A stretch of 64,000 nucleotides of DNA from VAZQ01 sp036557705 (GTDB lineage: Bacteria > Pseudomonadota > Alphaproteobacteria > Rhizobiales > Xanthobacteraceae): positions 124,001 through 188,000 of the forward strand of contig DATBHB010000037.1 of NCBI GenBank assembly GCA_036557705.1, given 5' to 3'. The notes beneath the pieces were generated by a model. It did not search any database. It had not been told where the DNA came from and was given only the letters and a program-made list of their open reading frames with translations. How positions within the stretch are numbered: position 1 is the stretch's first letter; every line of letters starts with the position of its first letter. This document shows, piece by piece, positions 1 to 8,977 of this stretch. The translations under genes were made by a program, and so were the position numbers.

Positions 1-16
1 CATCCCGTGCTCCGGT

Positions 17-1021
17 TCAGGTTGCCGAAAGCTTCATCAGCTTGAGCGCGGCACGGCCGTTGGGTCCGTAGGGGTTGCCCAAGGACTCTGCCATTTCGAA
101 ATGGTTGTAGCTCTCGGCCGCGATCAGCTCGACCGGTTTGCCGGCAGCCTTCACGGCGGCGGCGAAATCACGGTTCTGGCGCTGAAATTCGGGAGTCTCG
201 TTCCTCCCGTAGGTGACGATGATCGGCGCCCGCAGCAGGTCGAGATGGCGCTGCGAGCTCATCGCCTGCTCCATCGCATCGTTGAAATGGACGTAAAGTC
301 CGCGTTTCGAGAGTCGCACCGGCTTCATATCGTACATGCCGCTCATGCACAGCCCGCCCTTGATGCAATCCGCCGGCAGGCCGAAGTTCTTCTCCCAATC
401 CGTGACCAGGGTAACGCCGCAGAGATGCCCACCTGAGGAATGCCCGCCGATATAGAGCCGGTTCGGATCGCCGCCGAAGCTTGCGGCGTTCTTGTACACC
501 CAGGCGACGCCGCGGCGGACCTGGTCGGCCATGATCCGCAGGTCGCCGCCGGCCTTCTCGATTGCAATGAAATCGAGAGGTACGAAATGCGCGCCGGCAT
601 TCACGAACAGCTCTGCGGCAAAGCCATAGTTTTTCGCTTCCCCCCGCAGCCAGGCGCCGCCGTGAATGAAGACGAAAATCGGCGCATTGGCGCGATTCGT
701 GCGGTAGATGTCGAGCTTCTCGACCTCGGTGGGGCCATAGGCCTCCCGCCGCGGCTGGCCAAGGCGCGAACGCGCTTGATCGCTGTTCGCGGCGAGGCGG
801 TTCGTAATCTGCCGCTGCAAAGGCGCGTAGAAGCTTTGATCGTAAGCGGCATCGAGCTCGACCTGATCCAGGTCCATCCACACCAGCGGACCTTTCTGGT
901 GTGGCGCTGGACCGATGCGGCACTCATCGGCCATGGCGGGCGAAGCCGCAATGGCGGCTGCGCCCGCGAGCATCGCGCGCCGGTTGATCGGATTGGCATA
1001 TGAACGCTCTGTTTGTTTCAT
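17..1021 (-). CDS. Tat-exported alpha/beta hydrolase (esterase/kynurenine formamidase-like)
   Basis: A 334-residue hydrolase. The N-terminus has a twin-arginine signal (NRRAMLAGAAAIAAS, residues 13-27) ending near ASPAMA, so the enzyme is probably exported folded to the periplasm. The oxyanion-hole motif HGGAW lies at 120-124 and the nucleophile elbow GHSSG at 193-197 with Ser195; the histidine is in YNHFEM near the C-terminus. This is the layout of the hormone-sensitive-lipase/BD-FAE/kynurenine-formamidase branch, which cleaves small carboxyl esters or formamides. Substrate is unknown. The gene appears monocistronic, with a repeat element upstream. Start is supported by the position of the Tat signal. 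Confidence 0.85.
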   Translation of the reverse strand: MKQTERSYANPINRRAMLAGAAAIAASPAMADECRIGPAPHQKGPLVWMDLDQVELDAAYDQSFYAPLQRQITNRLAANSDQARSRLGQPRREAYGPTEVEKLDIYRTNRANAPIFVFIHGGAWLRGEAKNYGFAAELFVNAGAHFVPLDFIAIEKAGGDLRIMADQVRRGVAWVYKNAASFGGDPNRLYIGGHSSGGHLCGVTLVTDWEKNFGLPADCIKGGLCMSGMYDMKPVRLSKRGLYVHFNDAMEQAMSSQRHLDLLRAPIIVTYGRNETPEFQRQNRDFAAAVKAAGKPVELIAAESYNHFEMAESLGNPYGPNGRAALKLMKLSAT

Positions 1022-1073
1022 GGTAGTTCCCTCTGGTGATGAATGAGTTCCGTCTGTTAGGTTAACCTCTCTG

Positions 1074-1180
1074 CGTCATTGCCGGGCTTGACCCGGCAAT
1101 CCATCTTACGAAAGAAATGGATGCGCGGGTCACCAGCGCGTTTACGCGCGTCTTCGACGCGCTATGCCCGCGCATGACGG
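1074..1180. repeat. Palindromic intergenic repeat, family B (copy 1)
   Basis: Begins CGTCATTGCCGGGCTTGACC and ends GCGCATGACGG. Internal complementary arms (GGCTTGACCCGGCAATCC; ATGGATGCGCGGGTCACC) can form a long hairpin. A diverged copy lies at 21218-21325. The rest of the gap between the esterase and the DUF3303 gene (1022-1447) shows no supported gene. Confidence 0.7.
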
Positions 1181-1447
1181 TCGCCTCGTCTTCCGCGGCG
1201 ATGCCGGCGGCAAACACGGGGCCGACGGCAGGGAGGTGCTGCGATTGAAGGCAGGCATGGGATACCCTCCGTCGACTTTCCGCGATGCTACCGCAGGCGA
1301 ATCCTACCGTCATCCACCGAGCTGGCGGGATTTGCTCCGCCGCGGTAGCATCTTGGCCAAGAACCTTGCCAACGACGCCCGCCCGCGGCAAGGCTGTTCA
1401 TGAGAATATGTCACCCGGATGATTTAAGCTCAAATAAGAGATGGCCG

Positions 1448-1762
1448 ATGAAGTACATGCTCACCTGGACAGAACGTCCGCAGGGATCGCCGATTGAGTA
1501 CGAGAATGCGCAAAAGCGGATTCTTGAGGTTTTCACGCAATGGAAGGCACCCAGCAATTTCAAGATCGAGTTGTTCGTGATCCGCGTAGGCGATTGGGGC
1601 GGATATATGTTGCTGGACTGTGACGATCCGACGGCCGTTCACAAGTTCTGCTCGATGCTTCCTGCTTTTGTCTTCGAAGCGCGGCCCGTCATTCCCATCG
1701 ACGATGCCGTGCGTGTCGAACTCGAATCGATTGCCTTCCGCGACGGGCTCAAGCGCAAGTGA
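1448..1762 (+). CDS. DUF3303 family small protein
   Basis: A 104-residue protein beginning MKYMLTWTERPQGSP, which is the usual N-terminus of DUF3303 proteins (small alpha/beta-barrel-like cytosolic proteins of unknown role). The frame is open 16 codons further upstream, but the ATG chosen is preceded by AAGAGA at a suitable distance and matches the family start. No signal peptide or membrane segment. It stands alone between a repeat and the convergent molybdenum hydroxylase gene. Confidence 0.75.
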   Translation: MKYMLTWTERPQGSPIEYENAQKRILEVFTQWKAPSNFKIELFVIRVGDWGGYMLLDCDDPTAVHKFCSMLPAFVFEARPVIPIDDAVRVELESIAFRDGLKRK

Positions 1763-1976
1763 TAGGCCGGAGGATCATGTCCCCGCCGTCGGACCTGCGC
1801 TGTGCGCGAAGGATAGCACCATCACGTTGCTGAAGTAGCCTGCTGCACCTGCGTGCGAAATCCCTGCGGCCACATTGATGACCGCGCTGGGTCATCAACC
1901 GAAGTATCTGCCACGAGCATTTCTGGTCCGCTTTCCCCGGCAGCGGACCTTCCATGGAGGGTGGCCCTTTGGCTGG

Positions 1977-4283
1977 TTAGCCTGGCGAGCGCTGCCGAGC
2001 GAGAATTTCCTTGAGCCGTTGTGGAGTCACCGGCAGCGCCGTAATCGCGCCGGGCATGCCGATCGCGTCATCGATCGCCGCCGCAATCGCGGCGCCTGCC
2101 GCATTGGTGCCGGCTTCGCCCGCGCCCTTGATGCCGAGCGGGTTGCGCGGGCTCGGCGCATCTTCGGCAATGAGGACCTCGACCGGCGGCATCTCGGCGC
2201 AGGTCGGGATCAGATAATCGGCAAAGGTCAGTGACAGCGGCTCGCCTCGGTCGTCGTAGGAGAATTCCTCGAACAAGGCGCCGCCCATTCCCTGCGCCAC
2301 GCCGCCGGCGATCTGACCTTCGACCATCATCGGATTGATGGCGCGGCCCAAGTCATAAGCCACGATGTAGCGTTCGATCTCGACCTCTCCGGTTTCCCGA
2401 TCGACCTTGGCGACCGCGATGTGAATGCCGTAGGGGTAGACCATGTGATCGGTGAAGAACCAGCCCTCGGCGCTTAATCCAGGCTCGTGCTCGCCGCGCG
2501 CCTTGGAGGTCGGCGCGATGGTGCGGGCGATTTCGGCAAGGCTGACCGAGGGGCCCGAGCCGCCTTTGCGAACGACAACGCCGTCCACGACCTCGAGCTC
2601 CGCGGCCGGGGTCTGCAGCAATCCGCTCGCGACTCCGAGCGCCTTGCGGCGAACCTTCGTGGCCGCAACATGTGTCGCCGAGCCGGTCATCACTGAAGCG
2701 CGCGAAGAATGCGCTCCAATGCCGTGGGCGATCAAATCCGTGCGGCCATGAATAACTCGGATCTTCCGGTAATCGACGCCCAGCGTGTCGGCACAGATTT
2801 GCGCCATGGCGGTCTCGAACCCCTGCCCCAGCGAAGCGCCACCGGTGAGGACCTCGACCGCGCCGGAACTATCGACGGATACTTTCGTGCCGTCGGCGGG
2901 GCCGATGCCGCTCTTCTCCACGAACATCGCGAGACCGGCGCCGACAGCTTCGCCGCTCGCGCGGCGCCGCCTCACCTTTTCGTTGAGTGCCGCCCAATCG
3001 AAGGCCTTAAGGGTTTTGTCGAGCAGTCCGCCATAATCGCCGGAGTCGTAGACCGTCTCCTCGTCGAGCGTTGTAAGCGGCCGCCGGAAGGGCATTTCGT
3101 TCTTCGCGATCAGGTTCACCCGACGCACCTCGACGGGATCGAGCCCGAGCCGCTGCGCGATCGCATCCATGAGGCGCTCGCGCACGAACGTGCTCTCGTA
3201 ACGGCCGGGAGCCCGATAGGTCGCAGCCGGCGTCTTGTTGGTAAGCCGGAAATGCCCGGTCGCCCGATAGGCCGGCACCCGGTACGGGCCCGGCAGCATG
3301 CCGGCTGTCATATCGGCGACCCGCGAACCATGGGTGCGGATATAGGCGCCCTGGCCATGAAAATATTCGTCCTCGAGGGCGAGGATTCTTCCCTCCGCGT
3401 CGGTGCCGACACGGATACAGTGGATCTGCTCGCGCGACTGATTGGCCGCCATCAGGTGCTCGTGGCGGTCCTCGATCCACTTCACCGGCCGCCGCAGCCG
3501 GAGCGCCGCGAGCGCAACGAGCACGTCTTCCGGATAAAGCTCACCCCGAATCCCAAAGCCGCCGCCGGTATGGCCCTCGATGAGATGCACCGACGAGGGG
3601 GACCGATCGAGCGTTTGCGCAAGAAGGTCGCGGGTGCGATGCGGCACTTTCGCGGCGCCGTGGAGTTCGAGGACATCGCGGGCGGCGTCGTAGCGGGCGA
3701 TGGCGCCGCGCGTTTCCAGCGGCACGCCGGAATGCCGGCCGACGCGGAGATCGAGCGCGATGATGGCGTGCGCGGCACGAAATCCGGCATCGACGTCGCC
3801 GTACTCTTTGCGGATGATCGTCGGCTCGGTGAGGACGCCCGGCGCGAATTCCGCGGGCGGCTCGTCCGGCGCGAGAATCACCGGCAGGTCGTCGATTTCA
3901 ACCGCGACCAGGTCGGCTGCATCTTCGGCGACATAGGGCTCTTCGGCAAACACGGCTGCCACCGGCTCGCCGACATAGCGGACGTAATCGCGCGCCAATA
4001 TCGGTTGCCGGTAAGGCTTGAAATGCTCGATGCGGCCTTCCCGGAAATCGATAGGAGGAACGGCGCGGACGTGATCGGCAGTCCAAACCGCGGCCACTCC
4101 GGGCGTCTTGAGGGCTGTCTCGACATCGATCGAGCGGATCTTGCCGTGGGCTCGGGTCGAACGCACAAGCCGCATATGAAGCTGGTGCGGAAACGACACG
4201 TCGGCGGCAAATCGGCCCGCTCCGGTGACCAGCGGCCGATCTTCCAGGCGAGGCAGCGAGGCGCCGATGAATCCTTTTTGCAT
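1977..4283 (-). CDS. Xanthine dehydrogenase-family molybdopterin-binding large subunit
   Basis: A 768-residue molybdenum hydroxylase large subunit (xanthine dehydrogenase / CO-dehydrogenase-L-like). The N-terminus from GASLPRLEDRPLVTG through PHQLHMRLVRS is the typical a/b hammerhead domain. TYRAPGR occupies the active-site loop that reads AYRGAGR or AYxCSFR in related enzymes, and GIKGAGEAGTNAAG carries the conserved catalytic glutamate. The open frame runs 95 codons further upstream, but that part is translation of a palindromic repeat, so the ATG before QKGFIGASL is preferred. The FAD (CoxM-like) and 2Fe-2S (CoxS-like) subunits are absent nearby, so it must partner with subunits elsewhere or be an isolated remnant. 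Divergent from the asparaginase-like gene. Substrate is not predictable; TYRAPGR argues against true CO oxidation. Confidence 0.88.
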   Translation of the reverse strand: MQKGFIGASLPRLEDRPLVTGAGRFAADVSFPHQLHMRLVRSTRAHGKIRSIDVETALKTPGVAAVWTADHVRAVPPIDFREGRIEHFKPYRQPILARDYVRYVGEPVAAVFAEEPYVAEDAADLVAVEIDDLPVILAPDEPPAEFAPGVLTEPTIIRKEYGDVDAGFRAAHAIIALDLRVGRHSGVPLETRGAIARYDAARDVLELHGAAKVPHRTRDLLAQTLDRSPSSVHLIEGHTGGGFGIRGELYPEDVLVALAALRLRRPVKWIEDRHEHLMAANQSREQIHCIRVGTDAEGRILALEDEYFHGQGAYIRTHGSRVADMTAGMLPGPYRVPAYRATGHFRLTNKTPAATYRAPGRYESTFVRERLMDAIAQRLGLDPVEVRRVNLIAKNEMPFRRPLTTLDEETVYDSGDYGGLLDKTLKAFDWAALNEKVRRRRASGEAVGAGLAMFVEKSGIGPADGTKVSVDSSGAVEVLTGGASLGQGFETAMAQICADTLGVDYRKIRVIHGRTDLIAHGIGAHSSRASVMTGSATHVAATKVRRKALGVASGLLQTPAAELEVVDGVVVRKGGSGPSVSLAEIARTIAPTSKARGEHEPGLSAEGWFFTDHMVYPYGIHIAVAKVDRETGEVEIERYIVAYDLGRAINPMMVEGQIAGGVAQGMGGALFEEFSYDDRGEPLSLTFADYLIPTCAEMPPVEVLIAEDAPSPRNPLGIKGAGEAGTNAAGAAIAAAIDDAIGMPGAITALPVTPQRLKEILARQRSPG

Positions 4284-4353
4284 ACCGTTTTGTCTCATTG
4301 CAGCAGGGGTCATGCAACGGGTTGAAAATAGGCAACAACGTCCTGCAAACGAC

Positions 4354-4498
4354 GCTGTCATCCCGGCCAAGCGAGCCGCGGGCGGCAGCCCGCGGGGAGC
4401 GCGAGCCGGGACCCATTCCGCAGCTTGCTCTTGCGGCGAGATGGGTCCCGGATCGGCTCCGCGGGTCTGTGACCCGCTGCGCCGTCCGGGACGACAGC
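4354..4498. repeat. Palindromic intergenic repeat, family C
   Basis: Ends are GCTGTCATCCCGGCC and CCGTCCGGGACGACAGC, with nested arms CGGGACCCAT / ATGGGTCCCG and CCGCGGG / CCCGCGG. It fills the gap between two divergent genes and creates a false N-terminal extension of the molybdenum hydroxylase frame. Confidence 0.65.
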
Positions 4499-4573
4499 TA
4501 GGAGCCATGTGCCTCGACACGAGCGGCGCTTCCTCTAGAGTGAACATCGGAGCCCGCAAAAGAAACATGGCAC

Positions 4574-5578
4574 ATGCCCGCGCTGCCCAGAGTTGCCGTA
4601 ATCATCACCGGTGGGACGATCGATTCCGTCGGTCAGGATCGCCTCGACCTTGCCTGGTATATCGAAGCCGGCAAGAGGCTCGGCGAGGGTGAGCTTCTGG
4701 GCCGGCTTCCGGAACTGCAGAGCATCGCCGAGGTGCGGGAGATGCCCTTCCGCCGGCTCCCGAGCCATGCCTTGATCGACAAGGATTGGCTCGATCTCCT
4801 GCGCACCATTCACGCGATCTTCGCTGAGGACAGGGCGGACGGCGTTGTCATCACTCACGGGACCAACACGATCGAGGAGACCGCCTATTTTCTCAACCTG
4901 ACCCTCAAGACCGACAAGCCGGTCGTCGTTGTCGGCTCGATGCGGCCCTCCTCCGCAATCAGCGCGGATGGTTATCTCAATCTCCTCAATGCGGTGCGCG
5001 TCGCGGCCGACCCCAATGCACGCTCCCGAGGCTGCCTGCTGGTGATGAACGACACCATCTTCAATGGACGCGATGTGACCAAGAACGCCACCTATCGGGT
5101 TGAGGCGTTTCAGTCGCGCGATCTCGGACCCTTGGGATTCGCCGACGCCGACGGCCGCGTCGTGTTTTATCACCAGCCGCTGCGCCGGCACACTGTTGAG
5201 ACCGAGTTCGATGTCCAATCGCTGCCGGCGCTGCCGCGCGTGGACGTGGTCGTCTCCTATGTGGGTGCCGACGGAACGATGATCGAAGCGGCGGCCAGAG
5301 CAGGGGCCAAGGGCATCATCAGCGCCGCAACCGGAGCCGGACGGCCGACCCCGGCCGAAGACGCTGCATTCGATAAGGCCTTTCGCGAAACCGGAATGCT
5401 GATGTGCCTGTGCAGCCGGGTGGCATCCGGCCGGGTGGCGCGCAGTCCTGGCCTCGCCCGCCGCGGCTTTGTGGCCGGCGACAATCTGGCGCCCTGGAAG
5501 GCGCGCATCCTCTTGTCTCTCGGCCTCGCCAAGACCAGTAACGCCGACGACATTCAGCGCATGTTCGATATCTATTAG
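4574..5578 (+). CDS. Asparaginase/glutaminase-family amidohydrolase
   Basis: A 334-residue member of the bacterial L-asparaginase family. The nucleophile motif GGTID (Thr15) is at the N-terminus, and the second catalytic threonine lies in VVITHGTNTIEET (Thr97). The C-terminal domain begins near PALPRVDVVVSYVGADG. No signal peptide, so a cytosolic enzyme. The usual HGTDT motif reads HGTNT: the residue aligned with the substrate-binding aspartate is Asn98. GGTIDSVG also differs from the usual GGTIA. The substrate may therefore be a different amide than asparagine. Its neighbours (molybdenum hydroxylase, allantoinase-like enzyme) fit nitrogen scavenging from amides or N-heterocycles. Confidence 0.82.
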   Translation: MPALPRVAVIITGGTIDSVGQDRLDLAWYIEAGKRLGEGELLGRLPELQSIAEVREMPFRRLPSHALIDKDWLDLLRTIHAIFAEDRADGVVITHGTNTIEETAYFLNLTLKTDKPVVVVGSMRPSSAISADGYLNLLNAVRVAADPNARSRGCLLVMNDTIFNGRDVTKNATYRVEAFQSRDLGPLGFADADGRVVFYHQPLRRHTVETEFDVQSLPALPRVDVVVSYVGADGTMIEAAARAGAKGIISAATGAGRPTPAEDAAFDKAFRETGMLMCLCSRVASGRVARSPGLARRGFVAGDNLAPWKARILLSLGLAKTSNADDIQRMFDIY

Positions 5579-5639
5579 CTGGCCGCTCAGCCTGAGTAAA
5601 AAAGTTCATGATGGAACAGTCTGTACGGCTTGCGATCCG

Positions 5640-5782
5640 CCCTCATGGTGAGGAGGCGCGCGCTTCTGTGGCGCGCGCCGTCTCGAACCATGTGGGTGGC
5701 CCCATGGGTGTGAGCCCCATCCTTCGAGACGCATCGAACAATCGGCAAGTGCCGATTGTTCGATGCTCCTCAGGATGAGGAT
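5640..5782. repeat. Palindromic intergenic repeat, family D (CCTCATGGTGAGG / CTCAGGATGAGG type)
   Basis: Starts CCTCATGGTGAGGAGGCGCG and ends GCTCCTCAGGATGAGG, containing CATCCTTCGAGACGC and a perfect hairpin AACAATCGGCA / TGCCGATTGTT. It occupies most of the gap upstream of the allantoinase-like gene. A shorter relative sits near 37799-37853. Confidence 0.65.
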
Positions 5783-5823
5783 AGAGGCGGTTGTCGCGGC
5801 ACGTCACTTAGGAGAAGCAAATC

Positions 5824-7197
5824 GTGAAAGCAGACCTCGTCATCAAGAACGGGTGGGTGGTCACGCCCGAGGAGACCTTCAAGGGCGGCGTCGCCATAGC
5901 GGGCGAAAAGTTCGTCTCCATCGGTTTCGACGATAGCCTGCCTGACGGCAAGGAAGTGATCGACGCCAAGGGCAGGCATATTCTTCCCGGGATTATCGAC
6001 GCCCACGTGCATTTCCGCGAGCCGGGGATGACCTACAAGGAGGATTTCGCCAGCGGCTCGACCGCGGCGGTGTGCGGCGGCATCACCACGGTCGTCGATA
6101 TGCCGAACTGCATTCCGCCCACCGCCGATGCCGAGCAGGTGCGGGTCAAGCAGAAGCTTGCAGAAAGCTCATCGCTGGTCGATTTCGGCGTGCTCGGCGT
6201 CGTGGTGCAGACCAATTCGGAGCATATTCTGCCCATGGCCGAGGCCGGCGCCATCGGTTACAAGATTTTCTTCGGCGAAACGATCGGCAATCTGCCGTTC
6301 CCCGATGACGGCATGTGCATCGAGGCGTTCACCAACATTGCCCAATCGAAACTGCCTCTGGGCATCCATGCCGAGAACCGGCAGATCCAGCACTACTGGA
6401 CCAACAAGCTCAAGGCCGAAGGAAAAAAGGAGCCGGTCTACTGGGAGCAGTCACGGCCGGCTTTGTGCGAGGCCGAATCAGTGGCCCATGCGCTGTTCTT
6501 CGCCGAGACCTTCGGGACCAAGCTGCACATCTTCCACATGAGCACCAAGCAGGCCGCGCACATGGTCCGTGACGCCAAGGCGCGGGGGCTGCGCGTCACC
6601 GCCGAAACCGGACCGCATTATCTGTTGCGCGAGCCGAAGGACATGGCGGAAGTCGGCTCGCTGCTGAAAATGAATCCTCCGGTACGGACGAAAGATCACG
6701 CCGAGGCGCTCTGGGACGGGCTCATCAACGGTTATGTCGACATGCTGGCGACGGACCATTCTCCCCACACATTGGAGGAAAAGGGGAGCGATCCGAACGG
6801 CAAAATGCTCAAACCCGCGATCTGGGACTGCATTTCCGGCTTCATCGGCGTCGAGACCGGGGTTCCGCTGATCCTCACCGAGGTGAACAAGGGACGCATG
6901 AGCCTCAATCATTACGTCAAGGTTGCCTGCGAGAACCCGGCAAGGGTCTGGCAGATCTATCCCAAGAAGGGCGCAATCCGACTCGGCTCCGACGGCGACG
7001 TCACCATCGTGGACATGGACAAGGAAATGACGATCGACGCCAACAAGCTTCACAGCAAGAACAAGCCGACGCCGTGGAATGGCTGGAAGGTCAAGGGCGT
7101 CCCGATCTGCACCATCGTGCGCGGCCATGTGCAGATGCGCGACGGCGAGCCCGTCGGCAAGCCCATCGGCCGCATGCAAACGGCGATTTTGTCGTAG
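5824..7197 (+). CDS. Allantoinase/dihydroorotase-type cyclic amidohydrolase
   Basis: A 457-residue metal-dependent amidohydrolase that opens cyclic amides (allantoin, dihydroorotate, hydantoins). Metal-binding HVHFREPG is at 61-68. Lys147 in AIGYKIFFGE is the expected carboxylated bridging lysine. The remaining metal histidines lie in GIHAEN and HIFHMST, and the catalytic aspartate in ATDHSPH. Length fits allantoinase/dihydropyrimidinase rather than short dihydroorotases. Translation starts at GTG, chosen because TAGGAGAAG lies seven bases upstream. The TAG stop is made by the left end of a palindromic repeat. Exact substrate cannot be set from sequence; the upstream asparaginase-like gene on the same strand suggests amide/ureide nitrogen use. 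Confidence 0.88.
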   Translation: MKADLVIKNGWVVTPEETFKGGVAIAGEKFVSIGFDDSLPDGKEVIDAKGRHILPGIIDAHVHFREPGMTYKEDFASGSTAAVCGGITTVVDMPNCIPPTADAEQVRVKQKLAESSSLVDFGVLGVVVQTNSEHILPMAEAGAIGYKIFFGETIGNLPFPDDGMCIEAFTNIAQSKLPLGIHAENRQIQHYWTNKLKAEGKKEPVYWEQSRPALCEAESVAHALFFAETFGTKLHIFHMSTKQAAHMVRDAKARGLRVTAETGPHYLLREPKDMAEVGSLLKMNPPVRTKDHAEALWDGLINGYVDMLATDHSPHTLEEKGSDPNGKMLKPAIWDCISGFIGVETGVPLILTEVNKGRMSLNHYVKVACENPARVWQIYPKKGAIRLGSDGDVTIVDMDKEMTIDANKLHSKNKPTPWNGWKVKGVPICTIVRGHVQMRDGEPVGKPIGRMQTAILS

Positions 7198-7349
7198 GGC
7201 GGGTTAGGCGCGGCCCGTGCGTATCGGTTTGACGTATGCCTGCTCCGCGCCGTAACCCGCCGCTACCCGCCGGAGGGAATGGCGGGTTACGCGCGGATCG
7301 AGACGGTGCAGCTGATCGCAACAGCTTCGCCCGCGCTAACCCGCCCTAC
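7194..7349. repeat. Palindromic repeat, family E (GTAGGGCGGGTTAG ends)
   Basis: Perfect terminal inverted repeats GTAGGGCGGGTTAG and CTAACCCGCCCTAC enclose inner arms GTAACCCGCC / GGCGGGTTAC. It overlaps the stop codon of the allantoinase-like gene and ends six bases from the stop of the convergent CobW gene, so it may act as a bidirectional RNA hairpin between the two. Confidence 0.75.
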
Positions 7350-7354
7350 CTATC

Positions 7355-8644
7355 TCAACAACACGGCAGCGGGTTTTCGATCAGGTCGTAGACATGATCG
7401 AACGTAATCTGATTGATCGGCTGCTGCACCTTGAACAGGCGCGGCGGCTCGTTCTCCAGGATCGCCATGATGGCGGTCTCGATCGGCGGGCACCCCGGTT
7501 TGACGCAGGGTACCTCCTTGATGACGATCGGGACTTCCTTGGCGAAGGCGAAATTCTGCCGCATCCAGTATCGGATCTGGTCGAGGGTGAAGGGCGACAC
7601 TTCTTCGCTCGCATCGCGGCCAAACGGATCGTCGCGGCTCGATGCATTGCCGTTCGCGCGCGACATGCAGTTGCGGAATCCCTCTGCGATCTTGCCCTGG
7701 TCGAGCTTTCTCCCGATAAACACCAGCCGGTTGAGTCTCTCCTCGCCCTCGCGCCAGGGCCGGCCGGGCTTGCCCTCGAATTCCATCTGCACGCCCTGGA
7801 ACAGGAACTGTTCCGGGTCGCCGCGCAGGTTGAGGATGCCTTTCATCCGAAGGATATCGGCGCCCGATTCGGCGATCAGCGCACGGAACCAGCGGCTCAC
7901 GTGCAGCCCATCGAGATCGCCCGGCTCGACAATGCACACGGACGACACATCGAGGTGGCGGTGAGCATGACCATGTCCATGGTGGTGGGGATGATCGTGC
8001 TCGGCGCGATCGATTCGCTCCGCGAGCTCGCCGCGCCCCATGTCGAATATTTCGGCCAGCGCCAGGTCGGAGTTTCTGGTCCGATAGACTTTCGCCACGC
8101 TGTTGAGGTCGCCGATCCGCTCCTCGATCTGATCGAGTTCTCCGGGCGTCGAGAGATCGGTCTTGTTAAGCAGGATCAGATCGGCGAACGCGATCTGCTC
8201 GCGCGCCTCGGCGGATTCGTCGAGCTGGCCGGAAATGTGCTTGGCATCAACGACCGTGACCACGCCTTCAAGCGTGAATTCCCGGCGAATCCGTTCGTCG
8301 GCGTAGAGGCTTTGCGCGACCGGAGCCGGCTCCGCGAGGCCCGTGGTCTCGATCACGATGGTATCGAACTTGCTCCTGTGTTCCATTAGCTGAAAGAAGC
8401 TCCGCACGAGATCACCGCGCACCGTGCAGCAGATGCAGCCGTTGTTCATCTGCACCACCTCCTGCTCCGATTTGAGCAGAAGATGATGGTCGATGCCGAC
8501 TTCGCCGAATTCGTTGACGATGACGCCGACCCGGCGCCCGTGATCGGCGGTGAGGATTCGATTGAGCAGCGTGGTTTTTCCCGCACCGAGAAACCCAGTG
8601 AGGATGATCACGGAAGCCTTGCCGCTGAGGTTGATATCTTCCAT
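7355..8644 (-). CDS. CobW/G3E-family GTP-binding metallochaperone with extra C-terminal domain
   Basis: A 429-residue G3E GTPase of the CobW/P47K group, which delivers metal ions (often zinc or cobalt) to client proteins. P-loop GFLGAGKTT is at 17-25, the CxCC metal site GCICC at 68-72, the switch/Walker B region ETTGLAEP near 100, and NKTD near 160. A histidine-rich linker (HDHPHHHGHGHAHRH, about 215-230) follows, then the CobW C-terminal domain. The last roughly 80 residues (from FTLDQIRYWMRQNF to the PLPCC end) lie beyond the usual CobW fold and hold conserved-looking cysteines (VPCVKPGCPP). No zur-type operator was recognised. Client protein unknown. Confidence 0.87.
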   Translation of the reverse strand: MEDINLSGKASVIILTGFLGAGKTTLLNRILTADHGRRVGVIVNEFGEVGIDHHLLLKSEQEVVQMNNGCICCTVRGDLVRSFFQLMEHRSKFDTIVIETTGLAEPAPVAQSLYADERIRREFTLEGVVTVVDAKHISGQLDESAEAREQIAFADLILLNKTDLSTPGELDQIEERIGDLNSVAKVYRTRNSDLALAEIFDMGRGELAERIDRAEHDHPHHHGHGHAHRHLDVSSVCIVEPGDLDGLHVSRWFRALIAESGADILRMKGILNLRGDPEQFLFQGVQMEFEGKPGRPWREGEERLNRLVFIGRKLDQGKIAEGFRNCMSRANGNASSRDDPFGRDASEEVSPFTLDQIRYWMRQNFAFAKEVPIVIKEVPCVKPGCPPIETAIMAILENEPPRLFKVQQPINQITFDHVYDLIENPLPCC

Positions 8645-8678
8645 GGATCGCTAATGTAATCGCGCAGAGCTTTTTTCT

Positions 8679-8842
8679 GTAGGGTGGGCAAAAGGCGCCC
8701 TGAAAGTCTTGAGCGCGCCAATGCTGGTTGCACGCCTTTTGCCACGCGGTCGTGAGTCGGAGAAGTGGATCGCGTGGGCAAAATCGCTTCCGGCGGTTGT
8801 GCGCGTGTGAATTTTCGTGGGTGCGATTTTGCCCACCCTACG
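8679..8842. repeat. Palindromic repeat, family A (GTAGGGTGGGCAAA ends), copy 1
   Basis: Outer ends GTAGGGTGGGCAAAA and TTTTGCCCACCCTAC flank two inner hairpins (GGCAAAAGGCG / CGCCTTTTGCC and GTGGGCAAAATCGC / GCGATTTTGCCCAC). 164 bp. It lies between the divergent CobW and PQQ-dehydrogenase genes. Copies 2-4 are at 10707, 36508 and 43239. Confidence 0.8.
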
Positions 8843-8977
8843 AGACCCGCGCTTGCGGTCGGCCCAATCTTCCCGCAATCTGCCGAGAACCGGGCGGGCC
8901 GCGCCTCTGTAGAAGCGGGTTCAAACCAGCCCTTCAAGACCCGCCTGCTGTGAACAAGAAAGAAGGAACGAAGGACA

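Noticed and set aside
2709..4325. 538-codon open frame on the plus strand opposite the molybdenum hydroxylase
   Set aside because: High-GC shadow frame: Arg/Gly/Pro-rich with no domain, antisense to a clearly conserved gene.
4284..4568. 95-residue N-terminal extension of the molybdenum hydroxylase
   Set aside because: Translated repeat DNA; the family N-terminus starts at the ATG at 4283.
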